The notes below the pieces were generated by a model. That model was not told the origin of the DNA. It made no database searches and saw only the letters and a list, made by a program, of their open reading frames with translations. A program made the translations under genes and the position numbers. From Rhipidocladum racemiflorum (lineage: Eukaryota; Streptophyta; Magnoliopsida; Poales; Poaceae), in assembly GCA_036346355.1 (NCBI GenBank), contig CM070572.1:9865001-9929000 (forward strand): 64,000 bases of DNA. Direction: 5' to 3'. Position 1 is the first letter of the stretch; the number at the start of each line of letters is the position of its first letter. Positions 46,388 through 56,776 of the stretch are shown one piece after another.

Positions 46388-46608
46388 TTACCTGCAGCAT
46401 TTCAAAGAAGAGCTACGTTTCCTATGTATGTATGAAAGATCAGTAACAATGGCGTGGTAAACGGCTAGCAACTGAGGCGAATCGTAGTTCAGGAGTGAAG
46501 TTCGGAAAACACCACCGGCTCTTCTGAAGAATGAGATAAAGGTGATGGCAAGAGCTACTATCGCCATGAGACCGATGATGATCGTGAGTGTATTCCCATA
46601 TTCTTCTC
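46388..46608 (-). CDS. DUF26 plasmodesmata-located-type protein, exon 2 (transmembrane and tail)
   Basis: The acceptor TTCAATGTTCAG precedes 46608. The first two bases complete a Gly codon begun in exon 1, then EEYGNTLTIIIGLMAIVALAITFISFFRR follows in two parts: an acidic juxtamembrane piece and a 22-residue membrane helix (residues about 267-288). The stop chosen is TAA at 46390-46388. The tail after the helix is about 43 residues, longer than the few residues usual for plasmodesmata-located proteins. The stop overlaps a donor-like CTGCAG|GTAAAA, so the true 3' end may use another exon. A frame at 46270-46104 after a TTGTAG acceptor-like site is one candidate. Confidence 0.72.
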
Positions 46609-46854
46609 CTGAACATTGAAATGAACACCGCGCAAGTGTAAGACTTAAACAGAGATGACAAGGAGTGTAATACTAACTTAATCCAAAGTAGCATGCCTAG
46701 TAACTAGTGAAAGAAGGTCCAAAGCTACTGCTACCAAAAGCTTACAAAAAGCAAGCACCACACCACTAAAGTACAGTGGATACCAGCGACATCCCTCCAT
46801 TTCAAATTCTAAACCACGCAAAAGCAGAATCATTTGAATCCACTTTGAGATATA

Positions 46855-47453
46855 CTCCCATCGTCCAAGTTTATAAGACTATTCCAAATGGGTAGTATCA
46901 TACTCATTAATTAGATGCCACATAGGATTTTTTGCTGATGTGGCAAAGCAATAAATAGGAGGGAGAAGAAAGCTGTATCTTGAGCAAAATACAGCTTTGA
47001 CACGATATCTTAGGCCATGGCACATAATCTAATGCTCTGGATCCACTTTCATAGACACAACACCACACCAATTAATTATTTTAAACATATAAGTATGATA
47101 CTATGCATTGTAGAGAGTGTTTCTTTAATGCAGTATTATACTTTTCATCCTATGTGGTATTCTTGGATATTAGAGTATAACACTTTGCACTGGGAATAGC
47201 CTAAGACGTATATTCCTTTTTGGCACATAGACCAAGAAAATATTGAAAATAATTAGATTACCCCTAATTATTATTACTAGACACTATGTTCAATGCATGC
47301 ATGTAGAAAACATAAAGTAAAGATGTATATTTATTAGAGGTATATAGTGAATATCACACTAATTTTGCATCAGAATATAAAATATATTCTATATTTACGA
47401 ATAAATCAATTAAAAAATACGTCTTATAAATTTGGACAATACTACAGAGGGAG
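46855..47453. mobile_element. Stowaway-type MITE (outer), split by an inner Tourist MITE
   Basis: Outer ends CTCCCATCGTCC and CAGAGGGAG with TA on each side (46853-46854, 47454-47455). The Stowaway end sequence ...AAGTTTATAAG is interrupted at 46876 and resumes at 47205 as ACGTATATTCC. It lies inside the intron of the DUF26 gene. Confidence 0.85.
46877..47201. mobile_element. Tourist-type MITE nested in the Stowaway MITE
   Basis: Left GACTATTCCAAATGGG, right CACTGGGAATAGCC, flanked by TAA at 46874-46876 and 47202-47204. Length 325 bp. Confidence 0.88.
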
Positions 47454-47652
47454 TACTGAAACTTCAGCCGAACTTAGTGGCACTAATAAAGTGAGTCCAC
47501 ATCAAAAGCTAGCAAGAAAAGCTCAGAACAAAGATAAAGCTAGGCAAACAAAATTAAAGCTCTTTTGATCTATTCTGCCTGAGCCATGCCTTCGAGCACA
47601 GCACGATGAGTCGTTCAGACCGGGATCACTATGGCGTAGCATTCTATCTTTA

Positions 47653-47886
47653 CTAGTTATGTGTCCGTGCGTTGTTACGAAAAACAAAATTGATAACGAA
47701 AAATAAAGATTAAAAAATAAAAAAAAATTATTTCACAAAATCAAACATCTATCTTACGCTTCGTTTCTTGCGAAAGCTGGCTAATTAAAGCAACGCTTCG
47801 TTGCTTGCGTAGGGCAATTAAGCGGCAATTAATGACGTGAGAAGAACGGACCACTGCCACCAAGTACTGCTTTAGAATAGTAGAGA
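47653..47886 (-). mobile_element. Short non-autonomous Helitron, copy 2
   Basis: On the minus strand it begins TCTCTACTATTC and ends ACATAACTAG, inserted between A and T as expected. The interior is homologous to the plus-strand copy at 9219-9455. Sits in the intron of the DUF26 gene. Confidence 0.82.
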
Positions 47887-48610
47887 TGTGCGTTTGAATT
47901 ATTAGCAGTACTTACAGAAATAGACAACCTCATGTATGCTTTCTCTACCCACTGAAATTATATTCAGCTATAGCATTCGTTTTTGCGTTATGGTTTTCTG
48001 GGCTAGCTTATGGAAGCAGCCTTGCTCGTGTTGGTTTCTGAATGTTTTCGAGAGGAAGAAGGTGAGAACGCTCGTAGTTGGTGCCATAAATCATTGACAT
48101 GCTACGAGAAACAGATGTGGGTACCGGGGAGGCGGGCACTGACTTCTGTTTATGTCTAACTTCTTACGAGATCGCATTCACTGACAAATTGCTGCAAATG
48201 CTGATCGACAAGACTGTTTTCAGGAGTAATCAAAATTGATCTAGTGTTGGCTTGCAGGATAGTATTGGCCACAGTTAGCGAACAGGGGGACGAAAAATAA
48301 TCACAATCCACAATGTTGTAAATTGTACCAAGGCCTAAATAGAGGAACTCACACATAGTTGCATACTTTATCAGATCAAATTTACAATTACAAACTTGAG
48401 AGACCCCGTTAAGTTAGAAGAACATGGTTTTTTTTAGTACAAGAGCAAAACTGTACTGTATCATACATGACGACATAACACAGCACAGCTACGTACCAGT
48501 GTACCACTCAATCTCAAGACCATACTGCAACTGTAACTACATGAGTACAAGTGAAAAGTACGCCAGGGAAGCGAAGAAACCGCCGGCGACGGCACGAACT
48601 GGCATCTTAC

Positions 48611-49391
48611 CGTGCTCACCGTACATGCACGGTGCAAATGCGTATCCATACCCGGCGGCGGCGCTGCTGAAGCCGCCGACACCGTTAGACCAGAAGCGTG
48701 CGTAGCACTTGCCGAGGTACACTTCACCGGCAGTGGCGTAGCCGCACCCGGCCTTGAGCTGCCCGGCCGCGGCCGAGACGCAGTCGGAGCAGGCCTTGGC
48801 GCCGAGGTCCCCCACGCACTGCGACATGGCCTGCACGGCCCCCGAGCCACCGGCGCGGTATCCTCCCCCGGCCGGAGCTGCCGCGGCCACGAGCGCGCCG
48901 AGCGCCGAGTCGCGCATGGCAGCGCCACCGGCGTCCCCAGGCGCGCCGCCGCACTTCTTGAACAGCACGGCCGTGTCCTGCCTCCCGAGGAACGAGTCGT
49001 TGCCGTAGCGCACGAAGCAGGCGCGCAGCTGCACCGCGCCGCCGGCGGCCCAGGCGCAGAGATGTGAGAGTCTGGAGATGGCGGAGCGGACGCAGCCGCT
49101 GCAGACGGCGGCGGGGAGGTCGGAGCGGCACTGGTAGAGGCCGACCACGTTGGAGGATTGCGCCGAGGGGGAGGTGAAATTGGCGTATGGGGTGTAGGGC
49201 GCGCTGTTGGCGACCGAGGTGAGCACGGATTCCACGTCCGACGCGTACTGCGACCCGGCGTCGTAGCGGCCCTGCGAGCACCCGGCGTACACGAACGCAG
49301 AGTAGTCGTCGTCGCCGCGCACGCGGGTGGCCGTGGGCAGCAAGAGCAGCGCGAGGGTGGGGAGGAACGTCGCCGCGGCGCGCGTCGCCAT
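48611..49391 (-). CDS. DUF26 plasmodesmata-located-type protein, exon 1 (signal peptide and two DUF26 domains)
   Basis: Encodes residues 1-260 of a 333-residue type I membrane protein. The family (two Gnk2/DUF26 domains plus membrane helix, no kinase) acts at plasmodesmata or as extracellular cysteine-rich receptors. The signal peptide is MATRAAATFLPTLALLLLPT. The two C-X8-C-X2-C motifs are C88/C97/C100 and C192/C201/C204. The ATG at 49391 is preferred over the upstream ATG at 49412 because it directly opens the signal peptide, whereas the longer form adds SRRRRS. The donor GAGCACG|GTAAGA ends the exon at 48611, and the frame stays open to 48537, which would give a false soluble form. Very high GC is typical of grass first exons. 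A large antisense-like frame here (49521-48724) is a shadow. Confidence 0.92.
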
Positions 49392-49800
49392 GCTTCTCCG
49401 TCTTCTCGACACGCGCGCGCGTGCGTTTAGTGAGCTTAATTACGGGTGGAGAGGTTGAGATTCTGAGAAGCCTCGGGAGGGGACTGGGGAGTGGGGAGCA
49501 GAAGAGTTCTTTAGAAGGCACCGTGCGCTCGCGCGTGTCGCGCGCGGCAGCACTGGGGAGTGGAGCGTGTGGGCTTTTCTAGCTGGATTAAGGCGGCCAC
49601 GCGTTGGCTGAGGCTAGCAGGCCAAGCCCTGAATTTGGGCTGAGAGCTTGACGGATCGGGCAGTTTTACGCGTTTACAGTGGACCAGAGATAGAATGGCC
49701 CAAAGTCCGGAAATCTGTTGTGGCATCGGAGCCGAACATTTGGTATTATATATATCTTTTTTATCTGTAAAGATATGCATATGAAGGAGCTAGAGAACAC
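49392..49800 (-). promoter_or_regulatory. Upstream region of the DUF26 gene
   Basis: Contains GC-rich leader, with CGCGCGCG-like runs near 49413-49425 and 49530-49550. A minus-strand TATATATAATACC lies near 49744-49756, about 350 bp from the ATG. This could be the TATA box, but the distance is long. Confidence 0.3.
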
Positions 49801-50980
49801 AAATTAGAAAATAAGAGCCCCTGCTGCCATGCCCCTTGTATAGAGATGAGGGGTGGCTAATTCCTATCATACCCTCTAATAATTACAAAATAGCAAGAGT
49901 AAAAAAAGTACATTCACATATATGCACACTATCCTACTTATGGACCAATTCTAAGACCCATTTAGAGTACATGGTGGCCTAAGGAGTTGAGCACCCCATT
50001 TTATGGGCCTATGCCAACGACTTTGGCAACCTTGGCAACCCCACAACACTATCCATCTCCAAACTGGTATTGCATGACTGATGACTCCACGAATTGCTTG
50101 GCTTTCTCTGTAACACAAGCTCACCCATATCTTCGGCTAAAAAAAGTCACAAACATCCTCAAACGAATGAAGTCAAAATTGGTACCGTACTTTTAGCAAA
50201 AGTTGGGTGACCACCTCACAGTGTCATGTCGTGTCGGCCAAACACGGCTCAAGACACACCATACCGCTGTTGTGCCGTACCAACACAGGTCTTGTCTTGT
50301 TGGACCTGCGCAGACGGAACACTGTTGTTGTCGGTTTATCACCGTATATGGCACTACGGACGAGGAGCAAGCATCGACCATCGACAAGGATCTGGTACAC
50401 ACAATCATTTTTTAAAAAGAACTAATTTTTATTTATTTTATTTATTAATTGGTATACATATGAAGTTACTAACTTGTTAAAAATCTTACGCTCCACCGTG
50501 GGATTTTCCTAGTAAGAAAAAGAGTGTAATGACAATATGCATACATACCAACTACTCTCCAATCTCCATATCCAGATCGTTCATGTGTTCCAGGTCAACG
50601 TACGCTTAAACGATCTCGGGATCCTCTAGAGCGACGCGCTCACTGGTACATCTAGGCGATGAGCGTGTACCCACGCGAACACAAGTGCATGAAGGAGCTC
50701 CATGAGGTCACCGCCAAGCACCCATTGTATGTTGCTATCCTCCTCATCTTCTTCTTGATTTGATATGCCGCCGTCGTGCCAATCCGCCTCAAGCACGGCC
50801 TAACCGGCGTACAATGCCATGCCGCTTGTCGTGTTTTTTTTGAGACCCAGCGCGGTGGTCCATTGTGCCAGCCCAGTCCACCACATATCGTGCTCATCGG
50901 GCCTCTGGCTGGCGAGAAAAGTTTGGCCAACTTCCAGGTCTAGCTTGTATTGTTGGACTTTATGGCCTTCTCTAATAATA
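49800..50980. other. Intergenic DNA, no gene recognised
   Basis: Several short frames overlap at 50193-50480 in different phases and none has a recognisable product. A GC-rich scrap at 50640-50760 reads MSVYPREHKCMKELHEVTAK on the plus strand, too short to judge. Confidence 0.35.
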
Positions 50981-50984
50981 ACTA

Positions 50985-51064
50985 CCCTATTATGCCTGAA
51001 GGAAATGCTGGCCTCCCAGTAACTACCCTATTATGGCTGAAGGAAATGCCGGCCTCTCAGGCCT
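50985..51064. repeat. 40-bp tandem duplication at the Helitron 5' edge
   Basis: TAACTACCCTATTATG...GGAAATGC(T/C)GGCCTC(C/T)CAG occurs twice in a row with few differences. The second copy runs into the Helitron body. Confidence 0.85.
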
Positions 51065-51783
51065 CCACCTCACCCCCATGTCATTTTGCAAAAAAAAAAC
51101 CCTCTATTTTATTTAAATTACGGATAGGTCCCTATAAATTACAAAGAGGTCATTTGCGATTTTTTGTTAGTATAAATTTTTTTCTCAGATTACGTTTAGG
51201 TCCCTGGTTTGTTACTTTACAACAAAGCCCCCCCCCCCCCGCTAAATACGAATCTCGAACGAGCCATTTTCTAATTTTTTATAATAGCGATTAGATCCAA
51301 AAATATAACAAACAGGTCCCTGGCCCTTACGTCCAGGTCCTTTCTCCGTTTTCCCCGAAAAAAATATTTTCGTCAATAGAAATATGTGTATAGCTGTAGA
51401 TTTTTTTTCCAACTCGGTCTCTAATCTCTAAATTTTTTCCCAACTCGATATCTAATATTTCTCGAAACATGTATTATTACTCGGTGAACGCATAGAGAGT
51501 TAAACTCAATAAAAGAAGGTTGACATCTCTAATATTTTTCGGAACATGCATTATCACCTCGTTAACACATAGATTATTAAACTCGACAGAAGGAGGTTAG
51601 CCGGGTAATGATAAAGTGTTAACCAAATTCGTCAAAAGAAATATGACCGGATCCTTCACGTCACCTTTTTCCAAAAAAACTCAAAAAAAATACGACTAGG
51701 TCCCTTCTCCGACGTTTTCCTTGCAAAAAAGAATTCCGAATCAAATTTTGCACGGTGTGGCATTGCCGCACGGTTCTACCTAG
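51025..51783 (+). mobile_element. Helitron-like non-autonomous element, copy 1
   Basis: Shares its interior with 59653-60211 in inverted orientation (GGTCCCTGG..., AAATACGAATCTCGAACGAG, TTACGTCCAGGTCC, TTCGTCAATAGAAATATGTG). The 3' end has a short stem, GTGTGGC-ATT-GCCGCAC, about 12 bp before CTAG followed by T, the Helitron terminal layout. The 5' end is less certain because the start region is tandemly duplicated. Contains a run of 13 C at 51228-51240. Confidence 0.75.
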
Positions 51784-51866
51784 TTGTATTGGTCCGCGAT
51801 GGTACGAAATTGCATATGGTAAATTTTCAAAACTAAGGTTGAGACCTACATTCTCCTCGTCAGCTA

Positions 51867-52126
51867 CTCCCCCCAGTTTGCAAATAGTTGTTGTTTTGGA
51901 CATCGACACGGTCTTCAAAATACAACTTTGACCATTAAAAAGTATTGCATTTTATTTATAAAATGCATTGAAATTATAATATTTTGAAAGCTCTTTTCAT
52001 AACAAATCTATTTATGTAACTTTTGTGTGTTCAACCCAAATGGTTTAGAAGTTATTTATAGATAAAATTCTAAAATTTTGACTTAGGACAACTCCAAAAC
52101 GACGAGTATTTGCAAACTAGAGGGAG
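51867..52126. mobile_element. Stowaway-type MITE (260 bp)
   Basis: Ends CTCCCCCCAGTTTGCAAATA and TATTTGCAAACTAGAGGGAG with TA on both sides (51865-51866 and 52127-52128). Confidence 0.92.
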
Positions 52127-52129
52127 TAC

Positions 52130-52745
52130 TTTGCTTTGCCTCGTCAATTGTAAGCAACTTGAAACACTAGAGGATCCACTTGCTACGCATTTTTCAACAA
52201 GTATATATATTCAGTAGAAGCTCCACATGCTGGCATGATTAACAACTGATGCTGCCTTGACCTTTGCGATTTTCCAGCTAATAGCAACAAATGCAAGCAG
52301 TAAACAATAAAGATGGATACCATGCCAGAGCAGACTGATCAGTTACAATCTACAAGTAGATTAAGAAATTGAGGCTCTCTGAGCAAGCTCGGGGAGCTCA
52401 TGATACAAACCTAGTTGGCTTCCGGCGAACTAAACGGGTTTGATTACAAGGACATAATAGACAAACATCACGGGCAAGAGACGTCAAATATGCTATTACA
52501 TTGCCAACCACTTCACTTGTGCACATCGATATCCACAAGATACGGACAAACAGACCATCCCGGACCATTCGTCCCAGCTGCAGATTCTGTTCACACTTGT
52601 TCATACGGTTGTCAATATCTGAAGGTAGACCGCATGTTCAGAGTTCACACTAGTTTTATATCGATCGATTGCCTTGTGTAGTAGCAACACATAATAGATG
52701 CTTACAGGGGAATTAACGGAGATGCTCTTGTCAATTTTCATCACC
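52130..52745. other. Flank downstream of caleosin gene 1
   Basis: Includes the presumed 3' untranslated region of the gene just upstream on the minus strand. No exon or repeat was recognised. Confidence 0.35.
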
Positions 52746-52747
52746 AA

Positions 52748-53941
52748 TTATGCTTGTTTTTCCTGAGATCTCCTCTCCTGCGCCAACTTGACAAATAGAC
52801 TTCCGTCGTAGACAGCTCTTACGGCGTCCTTGCGGAGAAGGCCGTCCTTGTCCTTGCCGAGGCTGTACAGTATCTTCCACTCCGTTGAAGCTCCAACCCT
52901 GTATTTGGTGCAAGGAAAGTGGTAAATTAAGACGTACGGTAAATATTACAGGAGAATTCATAAACATTTTTAGTGTATGTGACGAGAAATTACCATCCTT
53001 TGTAGTCATTGGGCTCCCTGTTAGCGCTAAGCAGCTCGTCTATCTCGCTTGATGTCAGAGCATCAGGCACGGTCTTGGCATGCTTGGTGAATATCTCGTT
53101 GAACTTTTCGGGAACAAACCTGCAAGCCGAAGTGTTAGCAAATCTGTTGAGACATATATACTTCACAATGGAACCATAATGGCTATCCTGTTGAATTGAA
53201 CCATTCGGATAAGCTAGTCCTCATGGAGGAGGAGCGGGAAAAAAAAGGATCTAAACAACAAATTAGGGACAAATCAAAGCCAATTAATGTGATGAATCGG
53301 GGATTTTGGTGTTGTGATGGTCTGCAAATCGAGGGCATACTACGTACCTTCCTTCGGCGTCATATGCACCTGAATCACTTCCATGGATCCCTTTATGGAT
53401 GTTCTCTATGTAGATAGATAAGCGTGATGTGTCATTCTCCTGCATGAATTCGAAACAATCCAGCAGTTTAACTCTTTTTTAAAAACTATTTTTGAGTACA
53501 AATCAGTTTAATATCTATGCATGCATGCTTGCATACCAAGACGTCATAATTTTCGTAGAAAAAATTATAGTAACAAGTAATGTCTACATCACACGCTTGT
53601 ACTGTCAAAGTCTGCAACCAAACATTCCTAGGAAGTTGAGTACATCTAATGATTTGACCCTCATCTTATCAGATACCGCAATTAGTGTGCGTAATTGAAT
53701 TTTGATTACGACTTAGTAGTATAACAGTACAGTACAAGGTGTTAAAGTTTCAACACATCAACTCTATAGCCTTCTGGCCTAACAAAGCAGCACTAAATCT
53801 TCAGATGAATTATGAATTAAGCACTGGCATGTCTGAGTTGTCTTCTCATCTAATTAGTAAGGCTTCTCTGCAAGTCACAAGCTAACCAGGCACCTTGTGC
53901 TCCGAGAAGTATAACGACATGGACGTAAGATATTTTTCTCT

Positions 53942-53993
<52 letters not shown>

Positions 53994-54493
53994 TGTACCG
54001 GTCTCGTCTCGGGGCCAAGGGCGCCATTGATGAAGGCAGCACTTAAGCTGGAGAGGGCGATTCCAAAACCGAGGGCCCGAAACCCTACCATGCAACGAGC
54101 ATACACACGCGCACACACAATAATTAACGAGAAGTGAATGGAGAATCTCTTGAAGAGGGGGGGGGGGGGGGGGGGAATTAAAAAATTAAATGGAGAAAAA
54201 AGAGGCTCACCTTCGTATGTCTCTGAATAGGAGACGATGCCGTCGTTGTTGCTGTCGAAGAACGCCGCGTGCTTCTGCAGCGCCGTCATACCGGCGCCCG
54301 AAGCGTCGCCGTACGCCGCCGCCTGGCTCCCTTTCCGGAAGAATCAGACGAGAACGGATAAGCATACAGAGCTAGTTTATACTGTCCCAGAGGCCAGAGC
54401 CTTACAGAAGAACACGGGGAAGAGAAGCAGAAGAGGCACAGCGACGGCGGCCGCAGCCGCCGGAGACGACCGCCGACGCCTAGTGCAGTCCAT
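52748..54493 (-). CDS. Caleosin / peroxygenase 1 (six exons)
   Basis: Six exons: 54493-54406, 54330-54211, 54084-53999, 53439-53348, 53119-52994 and 52898-52748. They sum to 663 nt, 220 residues, with all GT-AG junctions in phase. Caleosins are calcium-binding haem peroxygenases of lipid bodies and ER that oxidise fatty acids. The N-terminus has an Arg cluster then a hydrophobic run (VAVPLLLLFPVFF). Exon 2 carries LQKHAAFFDSNNDGIVSYSE, where the EF-hand loop D-S-N-N-D-G-I-V-S-Y-S-E is intact and the preceding His is a candidate haem ligand. Exon 3 is the hydrophobic anchor (GFRALGFGIALSSLSAAFI). Exon 4 has YIENIHKGIHGSDSGAYD with the second conserved His. Exon 6 ends SLGKDKDGLLRKDAVRAVYD then SEKQA-like. 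A TATATA lies about 100 bp upstream. It is a tandem partner of the gene at 56.8-59 kb. Confidence 0.93.
53946..53991. repeat. (GA)n microsatellite in intron 3 of caleosin 1
   Basis: About 23 GA units, read as CT on the coding strand, starting within about 10 nt of the intron 3 donor. A shorter GA tract is at the same place in the paralogue (58421-58440). Confidence 0.95.
54157..54175. repeat. Poly-G run of 19 in intron 2 of caleosin 1
   Basis: Nineteen G on the plus strand, thus poly-C in the pre-mRNA. The length is prone to sequencing and replication error. Confidence 0.9.
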
Positions 54494-54592
54494 CTCCAGC
54501 GATTTCTTCTCGGCACTGCCTCGCGCGCTGACTGTTCCCTCCTCCTCTGTACTTCTCGCTGCGTCTCTCGGCGTGTCTGGGCGTGCGCCGTC

Positions 54593-54598
54593 TATATA
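54593..54598 (-). promoter_or_regulatory. Likely TATA box of caleosin 1
   Basis: CCTATATAGAC on the minus strand, 100 bp upstream of the ATG, in otherwise GC-rich DNA. Confidence 0.6.
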
Positions 54599-55370
54599 GG
54601 ATCGGCAGGGGCGCGTAATAAGCCCAGCTGCGTAGTTTTGTGGCCGCACGGTTCCTGAAGAGGAGCCCCGCACTCTTTCGCATGCGTGTCGTGGCTCGTG
54701 CCCAGAATCACTGGACAGATCAGATCAATCAATATCATTTCTGTCATGTCTCATGCCTATTAGATGCCTGATTTTTTTTTTGACAGGATGGGAAATATGC
54801 CAGCGACTAGCTGCACGAAACTGAAATGGCACGAGTGGTTGGTAAAAGGCTAATATTTTCGTGTAAATATGAGAGATTTGCTCACCACCATGGAATGAGT
54901 TGGCTCGGACGGAGGATTTGAGATGCAGTTAGAGGGGAGGATTACTGGTCTAGCTCCGTGACAGGGAGAAACAACAACGGCCAAGGACAAAAACGGAGGG
55001 GCAGCTGGTGGCTGGCTTTGGCTTGGTTCGTTGTTCCTTGTGGGAAAGAAAGGGTCATGGCCGTTACTGAGGAGGTTGTGTTATGTGCCGTTGCTTTCTG
55101 CAATTTGGTGAACATTTTCTATTCATTCATACGCAAACGCAAGTCGCTTTTGAACATTTTTGGCAAAATTGCGCTGTGAAGCCCTCAACTGTTCCAATTT
55201 TTTTTCAGACTACTCTTTCGTTTATTTGAGCCCTCACACTATCCAGTTTTGTTTAATTTAATTTAATTAAATTCTTATGTTTGATTGACAAAAGGCAATA
55301 TGGCGTGGCCATCAACTCTTTCCACGTATGGCTGCCGGCTAGGAGCGAGGTCACTCGATGCTGTGCAATA

Positions 55371-55980
55371 TGTTAGTTGTAAAACAATGATGACCGTGGT
55401 AGATCCAACACAATGCATCGAGCGAACGGAGGGAACAATTATGAGGAGCACGCACGATCTAAGAGGGTAAAAACTGTTCTCTCTTTTATTAGATTGATTC
55501 TCTTGTATAAAGGGGTGTCATATTTATAATATAAAATCTATTAGAGATATATTATAATTCACCCACAACGAGATAGAATATAAACGTATTTGAACAATCA
55601 AAGCTAAGAGTCCAACCATACCTCAAGCCCCCTCCCCCCAGCCAAATGTTGCGTAATGCAAATGTCCCATAAAAACTCCTCCAAAAGACTATGGGAAAAA
55701 GGAATGGAGAAAGGAGTTCATTGTGCTCGAATATTGTGTTACATTTGTTATCTCGTTAAAAAAAATTCATATGAGAAAACTTTAGAAAAACTCACTAAGG
55801 AAAAAAGAAGTGTAACTTATATCTTCTGGATTAAAGTAATATCTTCAGGATCGTGTTAAGGGTATGCATATCCCTAAGTCATCTAATTCTAATGCCACAA
55901 ACACATATTTGAAAGTTAGAAGTTGGCAAAGACTTAGTGGATAAATCTGCTAGATTTTCACATGACTTATGTGTTGTTTT
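55371..55980 (-). mobile_element. Truncated copia 3' end (LTR, polypurine tract, RNase H tail)
   Basis: Between the two caleosins. LTR-like DNA begins TGTTAGTTGT at 55371 and contains TTCTCTTGTATAAAGGGGTG, matching the 3' LTR at about 23690-23710. The polypurine-like GGGGGGAGGGGG on the minus strand lies at about 55630, and SCENLADLSTKSLPTS (end of RNase H) lies at 55970-55885. The element stops abruptly at about 55980, where the next repeat begins. Confidence 0.75.
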
Positions 55981-56525
55981 GTTTGATAATAAATTTGTCT
56001 CACCAAACCTTATCAAAATTTGGCATCGCCAAAATTTGGTCACCAATATTTTGCCCAAATATTGGGAACAAAATGAACTAGAGAGCAAAGAAAGTAGGGA
56101 ATCTTGCAAAAAAAAAAAAAAGTAGCAAACCAAATGCTTGCTAAATTTGATCGATGCTACCAAAATTTGGTAAAACAAACATCGGTAACCATTGAAAGCA
56201 AACCAAACAACCTCTAAATTTTGGCAATACTAAATTTTGCTAAGGTTTGGATGGGCAAACTTTGCTCCAAAATTAGGCTGGACTCTTCCTATCACTTTTC
56301 CATGTGCCAATTGACCCTGGCCGTTGCAAACATTTAGTCACAAAATTGGTTACCAATATTTTGGCTAAAGATGAGCAAGAAAATAGACTAGAGAGCTAAG
56401 GGGAAAGAGAATCATACCAAAGCCTGGCAATAAACAAAATACTTGCTAAATTTATTCAACTTTACCAAAATTTAGTAAAACAAGCATTGACAACCATCGA
56501 AAGCAAAACAAACATCCTCTAAAGA
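55972..56525. repeat. Tandem dimer of a MITE-like repeat
   Basis: Two diverged head-to-tail copies (about 55972-56216 and 56217-56525) each end TACCAAAATTTGGTAAAACA...ACCATTGAAAGCAAACCAAAC then CCTCTAAA. Each also carries CACCAATATTTTG and ACTAGAGAGC. Inverted GTTTGGTTTG-type ends suggest a Tourist-like origin, but target sites are not clear. Confidence 0.65.
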
Positions 56526-56776
56526 CTCCTGTCTCCTGTTCAGTCCGGGAATCAAAGAGCAGCTCAATGCCCCCAACTGGACCAATTCCTTTGAAGTACG
56601 GCCTACAATTAGAAATCAAAGGTGGAGCCCGTCCTCCTTCGGGGCTGGCCGGTTCGAACCTGTGAAGGCCTGGGCTCGGTGCAGCCCAACTAATGGATTC
56701 GATGCAACCACGGCAATGGTGGCAAATGGAGCTTTTATCTCATCTTAATAGATTTATTTCTTGCGCGCCTAATGAA

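Noticed and set aside
48724..49521. 265-codon minus frame over the DUF26 exon
   Set aside because: Arg-rich shadow frame; the overlapping frame has a signal peptide and two DUF26 cysteine motifs.
50193..50480. Region open in all three plus frames and one minus frame
   Set aside because: Multi-frame openness comes from a local lack of stop codons; none of the translations is recognisable.
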